NCBI RefSeq assembly: GCF_046557915.1
Contig: NZ_JBHEBG010000002.1
Span: forward strand, 620,001 to 684,000
Direction of reading: 5' to 3'
Source: JBHEBG01 sp046557915
Lineage (GTDB): Bacteria > Bacteroidota > Bacteroidia > Flavobacteriales > Flavobacteriaceae
DNA length: 64,000 bases
The translations under genes were made by a program, and so were the position numbers. The notes beneath the pieces were generated by a model. It did no database searches. It was not told the DNA's origin and saw nothing but the letters and a program-made list of their open reading frames with translations. Shown here one piece after another: positions 25,995 to 35,062 of the stretch (position 1 is its first letter; each line of letters opens with the position of its first letter).

Positions 25995-26025
25995 TTGAAT
26001 GTCTTATTCCATTGTTTTATCTTTG
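25995..26025 (+). promoter_or_regulatory. Promoter of pheT
   Basis: TTG (25995-25997), a 20-bp spacer and a perfect TATCTTTG (26018-26025). The start near 26031 gives a leader of about 14 nt, with AAAGGG just before the ATG. Confidence 0.65.
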
Positions 26026-26044
26026 GGTGCTTTAAAAAAAAGGG

Positions 26045-28471
26045 ATGAAGATTTCATACAACTGGTTAAAACAGTTCCTTACCATTGATTGGGATGCCGA
26101 GAGAACGGCAGAACTTTTAACCGATTTGGGACTAGAAGTGGAGGGCATTGCCCCTTTTGAATCTGTTAAGGGCGGATTGGCCGGTGTAGTGGTTGGCCAC
26201 GTACTTAGCTGTATAAAACATCCCAATGCCGACAAATTAAAACTTACTACGGTAGATATTGGTTTGGATGCACCCATACAGATTGTCTGTGGGGCTCCCA
26301 ACGTTGCACAAGGGCAGAAAGTTCCGGTAGCCACCATTGGTACCACGCTATACTCGAACGATGGAGAAGCCTGGACCATAAAAAAAGGAAAAATACGTGG
26401 TGAAGAAAGTTATGGTATGATCTGCGCCGAGGATGAGCTAGGGCTAGGAACAAGCCATGAAGGTATAATGGTGCTGAGCGATGAACTTGAACCCGGTAAA
26501 CCTTGCTCGGAAGTTTTTGAAATAGAAAATGATGAGGTTTTTGAAATTGGACTTACCCCTAACAGGGCCGATGCAATGAGTCATTACGGCGTAGCCAGAG
26601 ACCTTAAGGCGGGTTTAATACAAAAGGAAATCCAAAAAGAACTGATTACCCCTTCTGTAAGTAATTTTAATGTAGATGCCCGGTCTTTAAAAATAGATGT
26701 TGAGGTAGAAGATAACGCCTTGGCGCCCAGATATTGTGGCCTCACCATTAGTAATCTTATTGTACAGCCCTCACCAGATTGGCTTAAGAACAGGCTTAGA
26801 GCCATTGGTATTACACCAAAAAATAACATCGTGGATGCTACCAATTATGTACTGCACGAACTGGGGCAACCCTTACATGCTTTTGACGCTTCCAAAATAA
26901 AAGGAAACAAAATAGTGGTGAAAACGCTTCCCAAAGGCACCAAATTTACCACACTGGATGATGTAGAACGAGAGCTGCACGAAGAAGACCTTATGATTTG
27001 CGATACCGAAAAACCTATGTGTATTGCAGGGGTATTTGGAGGAATAAATTCTGGGGTGACGGAGAATACCACGGCCATCTTTTTGGAAAGTGCCTATTTT
27101 AGTCCTGTGGCCATAAGAAAGACCGCCAAAAGACACGGCCTTAACACGGACGCCTCTTTTAGGTTTGAGCGGGGTATAGACATCAACAATGTACAATATG
27201 CCCTGCAACGGGCCGCCCTGCTGATTAAGGAAATAGCAAGTGGTGATATAAGTTCTGATCTGGTTGACCTATATCCTAACAAGAAAGATGACTATGAGGT
27301 ATTTTTAACCTTCGATAAGGTGAACAAACTTATTGGAGAGGAAATCCCAACGGATACCATAAAGGCCATCTTGGCGTCGTTAGATATAAAGGTGAAAAAC
27401 TTCACCGAATCTGGCTTGGGCCTTAGTATTCCCTTTTTTAGGGTGGATGTACAACGAGAAGTTGACGTAATAGAGGAAATCCTTAGGGTTTACGGTTACA
27501 ACAACATTTCCTTTACAGAAAAGCTAAATGCATCCATGTCCCCAACTTCTAAGTACGAAGATTATAAGTTGCAGAACCTCATTGGAGATTTGCTGGCCGC
27601 CCAGGGTTTTTATGAGATTATGACCAATAGCCTTACCACCCCGGCACATAATGAAATGTTGGCCGAAGCTGAAAAAGGAGTGGGTGTAAATATGCTAAAT
27701 CCTTTAAGCGCCGATCTTTCCGTAATGCGGCAGTCCATGCTGTTTTCCGGTCTGGAAACGGTATCGCACAATATTAATAGACAAAGGCAAAACCTAAAGC
27801 TTTTTGAGTTAGGGAAAACATATCATAAGTCATCCAACGAGTGGGTAGAGAACAAGCATTTGTGTCTTTTGATCAGTGGAAACAGGTTTGAGGACAGCTG
27901 GGCAACGGAGACAAGAAAAATGGATTTCTTTTATCTTAAGGCCATTGTGGAAAACATATTGGACAGGTTGGGCATTTCGGAAACCATTTCCTCCTATATC
28001 GAAAGTAATATATACTCGGAAGGCTTAACTCTGACAAAGAACAATAAGGAATTGGTAAGTCTTGGACCAATAGACATGGGCATTCTAAAGCGTTTTGATT
28101 TAAAGCAAGAGGTCCTTTTCGCTGATTTTAATTGGGACAATATTTTGGGTCTAGTGTCTAAAAACGAAGCTGTGTTTACGGAAATCCCTAAATACCCCGA
28201 GGTAAAAAGAGATTTCGCCCTGCTACTAGATCAGCATATCACTTTCAAACAAATACGGGAACTGGCATTACAGACCGAGAGAAACCTTTTGAAGCATGTT
28301 AACCTGTTCGATGTTTATACCGGCAAAAACCTGCCAAATGGTAAAAAATCCTATGCGGTAAGCTTTACGCTACAAAATAAAAGTAACACGCTAACAGATA
28401 AACAGATAGATAAAATTATGGGCAAATTAAGGTCTAAGTACGAACAAGAATTAGGTGCGGAACTACGTTAA
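26045..28471 (+). CDS. pheT: Phenylalanyl-tRNA synthetase beta subunit
   Basis: An 808-residue protein with the full PheT layout: an N-terminal EMAP-like tRNA-binding domain (about 40-150, with HPNADKLKLTTVDIG), the B3/B4 editing domain (about 210-390, with GINSGVTENT), B5 (about 405-480), the catalytic-like core and the C-terminal anticodon-binding FDX-ACB domain (about 710-808, ending near ELGAELR). pheS is not adjacent, which is common in Bacteroidetes. Confidence 0.98.
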   Translation: MKISYNWLKQFLTIDWDAERTAELLTDLGLEVEGIAPFESVKGGLAGVVVGHVLSCIKHPNADKLKLTTVDIGLDAPIQIVCGAPNVAQGQKVPVATIGTTLYSNDGEAWTIKKGKIRGEESYGMICAEDELGLGTSHEGIMVLSDELEPGKPCSEVFEIENDEVFEIGLTPNRADAMSHYGVARDLKAGLIQKEIQKELITPSVSNFNVDARSLKIDVEVEDNALAPRYCGLTISNLIVQPSPDWLKNRLRAIGITPKNNIVDATNYVLHELGQPLHAFDASKIKGNKIVVKTLPKGTKFTTLDDVERELHEEDLMICDTEKPMCIAGVFGGINSGVTENTTAIFLESAYFSPVAIRKTAKRHGLNTDASFRFERGIDINNVQYALQRAALLIKEIASGDISSDLVDLYPNKKDDYEVFLTFDKVNKLIGEEIPTDTIKAILASLDIKVKNFTESGLGLSIPFFRVDVQREVDVIEEILRVYGYNNISFTEKLNASMSPTSKYEDYKLQNLIGDLLAAQGFYEIMTNSLTTPAHNEMLAEAEKGVGVNMLNPLSADLSVMRQSMLFSGLETVSHNINRQRQNLKLFELGKTYHKSSNEWVENKHLCLLISGNRFEDSWATETRKMDFFYLKAIVENILDRLGISETISSYIESNIYSEGLTLTKNNKELVSLGPIDMGILKRFDLKQEVLFADFNWDNILGLVSKNEAVFTEIPKYPEVKRDFALLLDQHITFKQIRELALQTERNLLKHVNLFDVYTGKNLPNGKKSYAVSFTLQNKSNTLTDKQIDKIMGKLRSKYEQELGAELR

Positions 28472-28474
28472 AAT

Positions 28475-28996
28475 CTAAATCTTCTTAGGCAAGATTACAC
28501 TATCAATCTCGTGGATTACCCCATTACACTGACTAGAATCGGCAGTTATGATTTTAGCCGTATTTCCGAGATCATCGGACAAGATAATATCAATACCACG
28601 CATGGTGGCCCAAATTTTGTTTCCCTGGACCGTTGTAAAAGAAGCCTTCCCTTTACCCCTACACATAGCTTTTAGAATATTGGAGGCCGTTAAATTGCCC
28701 GCAACAATATGATAAGTTACCAAGGAGTGTAATTCCTTTTTGTTTTCAGGATCCAATAACGAGGCTACCCTTTCCGGTGACAGCTTTTCAAAGGCAGTGT
28801 CCGAAGGGGCAAAGACAGTAAATGGTCCGTCCTCATCTAAAATACGTTCTAAATCCGCTCCCTTTACAGCAGCCAATAAGGTCTTATGGTTTTTGGAATC
28901 TTCAGTACTTCTAATTATGGATTTGTCCTCCTGGGCATAGGTAAGCACCACGGTAAAATAACTAAGCAATATTACCAAGGGTGTCTTAAGGTTCAT
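28475..28996 (-). CDS. Fasciclin-domain secreted protein
   Basis: A 173-residue protein with a signal peptide (MNLKTPLVILLSYFTVVLTYAQ in two overlapping parts; cleavage after YAQ) and one FAS1 domain: GPFTVFAPSDTAFEKLS (H1 block), LVTYHIVAGNLTA (YH block) and GVIHEIDSVILPK (H2 block). FAS1 proteins act in adhesion or surface structure. I chose the ATG at 28996 because it begins the signal peptide; a longer frame adds 31 unlikely residues. It converges with pheT, 3 bp between stops. Confidence 0.92.
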   Translation of the reverse strand: MNLKTPLVILLSYFTVVLTYAQEDKSIIRSTEDSKNHKTLLAAVKGADLERILDEDGPFTVFAPSDTAFEKLSPERVASLLDPENKKELHSLVTYHIVAGNLTASNILKAMCRGKGKASFTTVQGNKIWATMRGIDIILSDDLGNTAKIITADSSQCNGVIHEIDSVILPKKI

Positions 28997-29199
28997 GTGT
29001 CTCGTAATTGGGGGATTATGTAGATTACCGATTAACGGTAACAATTCATCGACAATATACACTAAATACGGCGCAAGACCTATAGTCATTAGTGTCGTTC
29101 ATAGAAATTAACATAATATTAACATATGATAGATTTTCACAAAATGCTTTTAAAAATGTAATTGCTTAATTTTGATGCAATTGCCATAAAAGAAAAGGA

Positions 29200-29919
29200 G
29201 TGTTACTACGCAAAACAAACATTGAAGAAAAGCTTTCCCGTTCCAAAAAGGACGTAGTTTCGCAAGAAAAAGTGTTGGATGAGGTTTATCTACTGCTGAA
29301 TAAGGAAGCACAAAAAGAGGAGAGAATTGCAAAAACCCTTACGGAAAATAGGGAAACTGTGTATAACAACTTCATTTTTGATCTGTTAGAGACCGACAAG
29401 ATCTTCCACATAAGCCAAATAAAGGAAATATGCATCGATTATCGGTTGCGCTTTTTAAACTCCAAATATTTTAAGGGAAAAATTCCTGACGAAGCCATCG
29501 CAAAAATTAAGCACTTGGAAAAACAGCATGGCATAGAAATTAAAGGTTTTAAAATTATTGCCCCTTCCAGACTTTTTAAATTGGAGGATAAGGACGATCC
29601 ATTGTTATTGGTGCCCATAGGAAACGACTATTTTTATTTAATTCACAAGTGGGGTAACGATCTGCACCCGCTAAGAAAATTGTTGATGTGGCCTTTTAAA
29701 AATATTTCAAACCTAACCGCCCTAGTACTTTTGCTCAGCTATTTTATAACTTTAATGGTACCTCAGGGATTATTTTCCAAATCAGGGGCAAACACCGAAT
29801 TCTGGATCATCTACTTTTTTATGTTCAAGTCCGTGGCGGCCGTGGTCATTTTTTATGGTTTTGCCAAGGGGAAGAACTTTAATCCTGCCATATGGAACAG
29901 CAAATATTTCAACGCCTAA
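29200..29919 (+). CDS. Membrane protein of unknown function
   Basis: A 239-residue protein: an N-terminal charged region (1-60), a middle region (about 60-155), and two C-terminal membrane helices (about 170-190 and 203-222). I recognise no family. The start is unusual: the only fitting codon is GTG at 29200, directly abutting AAAGGA. A perfect -7 element TAATTTTG (29167-29174) puts the transcript start near 29180, which rules out a start further upstream. A possible role in membrane-linked stress or scaffold function cannot be supported. Confidence 0.7.
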   Translation: MLLRKTNIEEKLSRSKKDVVSQEKVLDEVYLLLNKEAQKEERIAKTLTENRETVYNNFIFDLLETDKIFHISQIKEICIDYRLRFLNSKYFKGKIPDEAIAKIKHLEKQHGIEIKGFKIIAPSRLFKLEDKDDPLLLVPIGNDYFYLIHKWGNDLHPLRKLLMWPFKNISNLTALVLLLSYFITLMVPQGLFSKSGANTEFWIIYFFMFKSVAAVVIFYGFAKGKNFNPAIWNSKYFNA

Positions 29920-29946
29920 ATTCTGCGCCTACCAGAAAAAATAATC

Positions 29947-31080
29947 TTATTTAACAAAAATTGTATAGGGTACCCCGGGCAAATCGATATTGTCCACAAA
30001 CTCTGGATCAGGAATTGGTTTAATTCGTAAAAGCCCGCCCTGTCCACTACTGCCAGATTTGCTATATCCAATTAAAATAAGGTTGTTCTTGGCATCGAAG
30101 GCAACCGTGCTGGTATCACCAATCTCAAATTGGAACTGACGCTGTTCTGGAGTAAGGAAGTTTTCATAAAAATAGAGAATGGCAGTATTAGAGCCAAAAT
30201 CGTACACCGCCGGTACAGTAGGGTATTCGCTAGAGGAATCGGTGGTCCATTGGTAATACAAATTACCCAATATGTCAAAATGTGCGGTTTTGGAAGAACC
30301 AAATTTCGGTTCTTTACCATCATCATAACGGATTGTTGAAATTACACCCATAGTACTGCCGTTAATCTCTAAATGGAGTTCCGGATAACTAACGATAATA
30401 TTTCCTTCCGAATTTTTGGCTATTTTTTCCACATCAACATCCAAATTAATTTCATGTATCAGCTCATTGCTATCGGTATCTAGTACAACCAGGGCATTTT
30501 TGCCATCATCTTCGTTGAATGTAAGAATAAATAGGTGATTACCGGATTGAACCAGTTGCAGTGGTTCTTTATCCAGAGCAATGTCTTCCCTGTCGTCATC
30601 GGAACCTATAGTTGCTAGTCTAACAAAAAAACGTTCATCCTTGCTTGCAGAAAGTACCTGATATGCTGCATACACATCCTGCATAGAATGAGCCACTGCC
30701 TTTACTAGGATATCGCATGGATCGCTGTTGGTAAAAATAGTCACTACCTCAGTACTATCATCCTCAAAATTGTGTTTGGTGATTTCGCCCGAACATGATG
30801 ATGTTTCCTTATAGAAGGTAAAATGTCTTGCATCGATATAGGTCTGTTCCGGATTTAAGGTGCTCCCAAAGGGGCTACTGCCAGGGTTTAACGTAATTAC
30901 ATCTTTGTTGGCGTTAAGAAGCACACCAGATAGTGTGCCACTGGCGCTTACAAGCACCGTATAATCGGCATCTGCACCAGTTTCAGTTTCTCCCGGATTT
31001 TCCAATTCGGTATCGTCCGAAGAACTGCACCCCAGAATTACACATGCCAAAAGCATCCAAAATAGGCTGTAGGTTTTCAT
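29947..31080 (-). CDS. Lipoprotein of unknown function
   Basis: A 377-residue lipoprotein (lipobox ILGC followed by SSSDD, the usual Bacteroidetes surface-export-like context of serine and acidic residues). The rest is beta-rich, with repeated strand patterns such as HLFILTFNEDDGKNALVVLD that suggest a beta-propeller, but no named family is recognised. The gene lies 27 bp upstream of the start region of no other gene; the next minus-strand gene ends far downstream, so it is probably alone or follows the ABC-F gene. Confidence 0.78.
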   Translation of the reverse strand: MKTYSLFWMLLACVILGCSSSDDTELENPGETETGADADYTVLVSASGTLSGVLLNANKDVITLNPGSSPFGSTLNPEQTYIDARHFTFYKETSSCSGEITKHNFEDDSTEVVTIFTNSDPCDILVKAVAHSMQDVYAAYQVLSASKDERFFVRLATIGSDDDREDIALDKEPLQLVQSGNHLFILTFNEDDGKNALVVLDTDSNELIHEINLDVDVEKIAKNSEGNIIVSYPELHLEINGSTMGVISTIRYDDGKEPKFGSSKTAHFDILGNLYYQWTTDSSSEYPTVPAVYDFGSNTAILYFYENFLTPEQRQFQFEIGDTSTVAFDAKNNLILIGYSKSGSSGQGGLLRIKPIPDPEFVDNIDLPGVPYTIFVK

Positions 31081-31107
31081 AATGTAAGAATTTGGGTTCT
31101 ACATAAC

Positions 31108-32736
31108 TCAAACAGGAACCGCGTACATCTTTTCGCGCTGTTCCTTTATTGTCTTATCAGACATATATTCATCAAACGTCAAATATCGGTCAATATTACC
31201 TTTTGGAGTCAGTTCTATGATTCTGTTTGCCACGGTTTGAGCAAATTCGTGATCGTGTGTTGTAAACAGTACTGTGCCCTTAAAGTTCTTTAGAGAATTA
31301 TTAAAGGCCGTTATACTTTCTAGATCTAAATGGTTGGTGGGTTCGTCCAACATCAACACATTGGCCCTAAGCATCATCATTCTACTTAGCATACAACGTA
31401 CTTTTTCACCTCCGGAAAGTACGGTACACTTTTTAAGGGCCTCTTCCCCGCTAAACAACATTTTTCCCAAAAAACCACGGATATGTACCTCTTCGCGCTC
31501 CTCTTCGGTCTTTGCCCATTGGCGTAACCAGTCTACCAGGTTTATGTTTTCGTTAAAAAAACGGGCGTTGTCAGCCGGCAGGTAAGATTGATTGGTTGTT
31601 ATGCCCCACTGTACGGTACCTTCATCGGCTTTTTTTGCCTTATTGATAATTTCGTAAAATGCCGTGGTTGCCCTGGAATCCTTGGAAATTACCGCAATCT
31701 TGTCCCCTTTGGCCAAATTAATATTTATGTTCTGGAACAAAAGATCGCCATCATCGGAACTACCTGCAAGTTTTTCAATATTTAGAATCTGATCACCGGC
31801 TTCGCGTTCGCGTTCAAAAATGATGGCCGGGTACCTTCTGCTCGAAGGTTTAATATCGTCTATTTTTAATTTTGACAACATTTTTTTACGGGAAGTAGCT
31901 TGTTTACTCTTTGCAACGTTTGCGCTGAAACGTTGAATAAATTCTTGCAATTCCTTGGCCTTTTCCTCCGCTTTCTTATTCTGCTGAGCCCTTTGCCTTG
32001 CTGCCAACTGGCTACTTTCGTACCAAAACGTATAGTTACCGGAGTACAGGTTTAACTTTCCAAAGTCTATATCCGCTATACTGGTACATACCGCATCCAA
32101 AAAGTGACGGTCATGAGATACCACGATTACGGTATTGTCATAATCCGCTAAGAAGTTTTCTAACCAAGCTATGGTCTCATAATCCAAATCGTTTGTAGGC
32201 TCATCCATGATAAGTACATCCGGAGATCCAAAAAGTGCCTGTGCCAAAAGTACCCTTACCTTTAATTTGGAATCCATTTCACCCATGGAAGTATAGTGTA
32301 ATTCCGCGTTGACACCCAGATTGGATAACAAGGCAGCTGCATCACTTTCCGCATTCCAACCGTTCATTTCTTCAAACTGCACTTGCAATTCCCCGATTTT
32401 ATCGGCATTTTCATCATTATAGTCCGCATAGAGGGCATCAATTTCTTTTTTTATATCGAACAGAGGTTTATTTCCCATAACAACGGTTTCCAAAACCGGA
32501 AACTCATCATGGGAGTTGTGATCTTGTTCCAAAATTGACATTCGCTTTCCAGGTTCTAAATGTACATGCCCCGAAGTGGCTTCGATCTGACCCGAAAGTA
32601 TTCTCAAAAACGTGGATTTCCCTGCCCCATTGGCACCTATGACCCCATAACAATTTCCTTCCGTGAAGGTAACATTGACCTCATCAAAAAGAATTCGTTT
32701 TCCAAATTGCACCGATAAATTAGATACGGATAGCAT
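31108..32736 (-). CDS. ABC-F family ATPase (YbiT-like)
   Basis: A 542-residue protein with two ABC ATPase domains and no membrane segment. The first has Walker A GANGAGKS and Walker B LIMDEPTNDLD; the second has the signature LSGGEKVR and LMLDEPTNHLD. The second Walker A is degenerate (ISKDSRATT in place of GxxGxGKS). The linker (about 235-310) is the charged P-site tRNA-interaction motif. Length and layout resemble YbiT. ABC-F proteins act on ribosomes, in translation control or antibiotic protection. A perfect -7 element is present at 32760-32767. Confidence 0.92.
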   Translation of the reverse strand: MLSVSNLSVQFGKRILFDEVNVTFTEGNCYGVIGANGAGKSTFLRILSGQIEATSGHVHLEPGKRMSILEQDHNSHDEFPVLETVVMGNKPLFDIKKEIDALYADYNDENADKIGELQVQFEEMNGWNAESDAAALLSNLGVNAELHYTSMGEMDSKLKVRVLLAQALFGSPDVLIMDEPTNDLDYETIAWLENFLADYDNTVIVVSHDRHFLDAVCTSIADIDFGKLNLYSGNYTFWYESSQLAARQRAQQNKKAEEKAKELQEFIQRFSANVAKSKQATSRKKMLSKLKIDDIKPSSRRYPAIIFEREREAGDQILNIEKLAGSSDDGDLLFQNININLAKGDKIAVISKDSRATTAFYEIINKAKKADEGTVQWGITTNQSYLPADNARFFNENINLVDWLRQWAKTEEEREEVHIRGFLGKMLFSGEEALKKCTVLSGGEKVRCMLSRMMMLRANVLMLDEPTNHLDLESITAFNNSLKNFKGTVLFTTHDHEFAQTVANRIIELTPKGNIDRYLTFDEYMSDKTIKEQREKMYAVPV

Positions 32737-32759
32737 ATATTGCTGTTTTAAAATTTCTG

Positions 32760-32767
32760 CAAAAGTA
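32760..32767 (-). promoter_or_regulatory. -7 element of the ABC-F gene
   Basis: The minus strand reads TACTTTTG, a perfect TAnnTTTG, giving a leader of about 18 nt before the ATG at 32736. No TTG lies exactly at the -33 position. Confidence 0.5.
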
Positions 32768-32824
32768 GCAAAAATTAACCCTAAAAACTAACAAACTCTA
32801 GCCGTTTAAAAACCCCGTGCGTTA

Positions 32825-32847
32825 CGTTAAAATCCCAAGTTTTAACG
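32825..32847. repeat. Inverted repeat between divergent genes
   Basis: CGTTAAAA (32825-32832) and TTTTAACG (32840-32847) form a perfect 8-bp inverted repeat with a 7-nt centre, in the gap between the ABC-F gene and the lipoprotein at 32913. It lies upstream of both promoters, so it could be a protein-binding site. Function unknown. Confidence 0.4.
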
Positions 32848-32912
32848 CACAATTAACAGCTTTCGCCTATTGGTTTAATTAGTTTTGTGCAGAATACGGC
32901 AGATGTTATTGT

Positions 32913-34301
32913 ATGAATAAAATTGCTATTTACCTGTTTCTTTTCTTGTTGGCAAGCTGCGGTGAAGAGAAAAAGAGTTCTCCAACTGTATATTTTGCCG
33001 GAGAAATTGTTAACCCTACCAGCGAGTATGTTGTGCTGTATAAGGACGATCAAATATTGGATTCGGCCAAGCTCAATGATCGCAATAGATTTAAATTCAA
33101 TTTGGAATGCGTTACGGAGGGGTTGCATCATTTTAGCCACCAACCAGAATCGCAATATGTGTATTTCCATGAGGGCGACAGTTTACAGATTCGCTTAAAC
33201 ACCATCGACTTTGATGAATCCCTGGTTTTCTCAGGTGTCGGAGAGGAGATCAACAATTTTTTGATTGAAATGTTCCTCATCCATGAAGACGAGGAGCCAT
33301 TAATGTACTCCTCTTACAAGTTGCACCCCGATGAGTTCACTGCAAGGATAGATTCGCTTAGGGAGTTAAAAATGGGATTGCTGGCGGACCTTATAGAAGA
33401 GACGGAGTTGCCCAATAAAACTTTGGAAATAGCCAAGGCCAGTATAGATTATGGCTGCTACATCTATAAGGAGAAGTATCCTTTTTATCATAAAAAGAAG
33501 ACCAAGGAGAAAAAAATGCACGCCACCCCGGAGGATTTCTATGGGTACCGAAACAAGCTGGTCTTTAACAATAAGGACCTAGCCTACTACAGGCCCTATT
33601 ATAATTATATGAGGTATCATTTCGGGAATTTAAGTTATATGTCTTGTGCAGAAGCATGTGGCACCCATGAGCATACCCTTAAGAACCACTTACATTTTAC
33701 GCGCCATACCCTTGCCCTTATAGATAGTTTGGTAAAACAAGAAGATTTAAGGGACAATCTCTTTAGGCATGTGGCCATGGATTATTTACTTAAGGTAAAC
33801 GATACCAAGGAGAACAATAAAAAGTTCATAGACCTTTTTCATAAGCTATCTGGCAACAACAGACATATAGCGGAGATCGACGGTTTATACGAAGGTATCA
33901 ATAGAATGCAACCCAATAGCGAACTACCAGATGTAACGGTCTACGATACGGAAGGCAATGCCGTATCCATTAAGGACATTGCTAAAAAAGGAAAAGTTGT
34001 TTTCTATTTTTGGTGGGGAACGCAAAAAGGTCATTTTAGGAACATTACCCAAAAAGTTGAGGAGCTTAGTGCAGCTAATCCGGAATACACCTTTATAGGT
34101 ATTAATTTTGATACCGACAATCTTAGGTGGCTTTCCATGATAGAATCTGGAAAGCTCGACAGAACAAAACAGTATAAATCCGACAATACCAAAGAGCTTA
34201 GACGGTCTCTGATCGTTGATCATCTTAACAAGGGTATTATTACCAACGATGGGCTAATTGCAGATGCCTTTGCCAATATTTACACTTCCTTTAAAGAATA
34301 G
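32913..34301 (+). CDS. TlpA-like lipoprotein with a thioredoxin fold lacking the CxxC
   Basis: A 462-residue lipoprotein (lipobox LASC, Cys16). Residues 25-110 resemble the beta-rich N-terminal domain of Bacteroidetes TlpA-like proteins, a helical middle follows (about 110-330), and about 335-460 is a thioredoxin-like domain. Where WCxxC should be, the sequence reads FWWGTQKGHF (W367-F375), with no cysteine. It therefore cannot do thiol-disulphide chemistry by the usual mechanism. A -7 element TAGTTTTG (32880-32887) precedes it. A redox-dead binding or sensing role is possible. Confidence 0.8.
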   Translation: MNKIAIYLFLFLLASCGEEKKSSPTVYFAGEIVNPTSEYVVLYKDDQILDSAKLNDRNRFKFNLECVTEGLHHFSHQPESQYVYFHEGDSLQIRLNTIDFDESLVFSGVGEEINNFLIEMFLIHEDEEPLMYSSYKLHPDEFTARIDSLRELKMGLLADLIEETELPNKTLEIAKASIDYGCYIYKEKYPFYHKKKTKEKKMHATPEDFYGYRNKLVFNNKDLAYYRPYYNYMRYHFGNLSYMSCAEACGTHEHTLKNHLHFTRHTLALIDSLVKQEDLRDNLFRHVAMDYLLKVNDTKENNKKFIDLFHKLSGNNRHIAEIDGLYEGINRMQPNSELPDVTVYDTEGNAVSIKDIAKKGKVVFYFWWGTQKGHFRNITQKVEELSAANPEYTFIGINFDTDNLRWLSMIESGKLDRTKQYKSDNTKELRRSLIVDHLNKGIITNDGLIADAFANIYTSFKE

Positions 34302-34320
34302 TAGTATAATCCCAGCGTAC

Positions 34321-34349
34321 AAAAAAACCAGGACCGAAGCCCTGGTTTA
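34321..34349. terminator. Bidirectional terminator
   Basis: AAACCAGG pairs with CCTGGTTT (an 8-bp stem, with an A-run on one side and a short T-run on the other) between the convergent lipoprotein and transaldolase-like genes. Confidence 0.75.
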
Positions 34350-34375
34350 ATTATCAATTCAATAAGCTTATCTAG

Positions 34376-35029
34376 CTAGTTTCCCTTTTCATAATCCGCC
34401 AAAAACTTGGCCAAACCACTATCGGTCAATGGGTGTTTTAACAGGCCTTCAATTGCGGAAAGTGGTCCTGTCATAACATCCGAACCTAATTTGGCACAGT
34501 CTATAACGTGCATGGTATGCCGCACGGAAGCTGCCAATATTTGAGTTTCAAAACCATAGTTGTCATAAATATGTCTAATTTCGGAAATTAGGTTTAGCCC
34601 ATCGGTAGAAATATCATCTAACCTACCAATAAAGGGGGAAACGTAAGTAGCCCCTGCTTTGGCGGCCAACAATGCCTGCCCAGGTGAAAATACCAAGGTG
34701 CAATTGGTGCGTATACCTTTATCAGAAAAATATTTTAATGCCTTTACGCCATCTTTGATCATAGGAACCTTTACAACAATCTGTTCGTGCAACTCAGCAA
34801 GCTCTTCCCCTTCTTTTACCATCTCATTAAAAGTGGTAGAAATAACTTCGGCAGAAACATCACCATCCACAACATTACAGATGTCCACATAGTGTTTTAA
34901 GATATTGTTTCTTCCTGTTATCCCCTCCTTGGCCATCAACGACGGATTGGTGGTTACACCATCCAAAACGCCAAGTGCCTGTGCTTCTTTAATCTGATCT
35001 AGATTTGCAGTGTCTATAAAAAATTTCAT
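34376..35029 (-). CDS. fsa: Fructose-6-phosphate aldolase / small transaldolase
   Basis: A 217-residue TIM-barrel enzyme of the TalC/Fsa type. Seen: MKFFIDTANLDQIKEA at the start, VTTNPSLMAKEG, and the Schiff-base lysine K87 in VVKVPM. The short length separates it from classical 316-residue transaldolase. In Bacteroidetes such proteins often serve as the pentose-phosphate transaldolase; which activity applies here cannot be told from sequence by eye. It is followed by an SDR gene upstream on the same strand, 33 bp apart. Confidence 0.93.
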   Translation of the reverse strand: MKFFIDTANLDQIKEAQALGVLDGVTTNPSLMAKEGITGRNNILKHYVDICNVVDGDVSAEVISTTFNEMVKEGEELAELHEQIVVKVPMIKDGVKALKYFSDKGIRTNCTLVFSPGQALLAAKAGATYVSPFIGRLDDISTDGLNLISEIRHIYDNYGFETQILAASVRHTMHVIDCAKLGSDVMTGPLSAIEGLLKHPLTDSGLAKFLADYEKGN

Positions 35030-35062
35030 GTTTTTGCCTATGTTTTAGATTATCTGGTAAAA

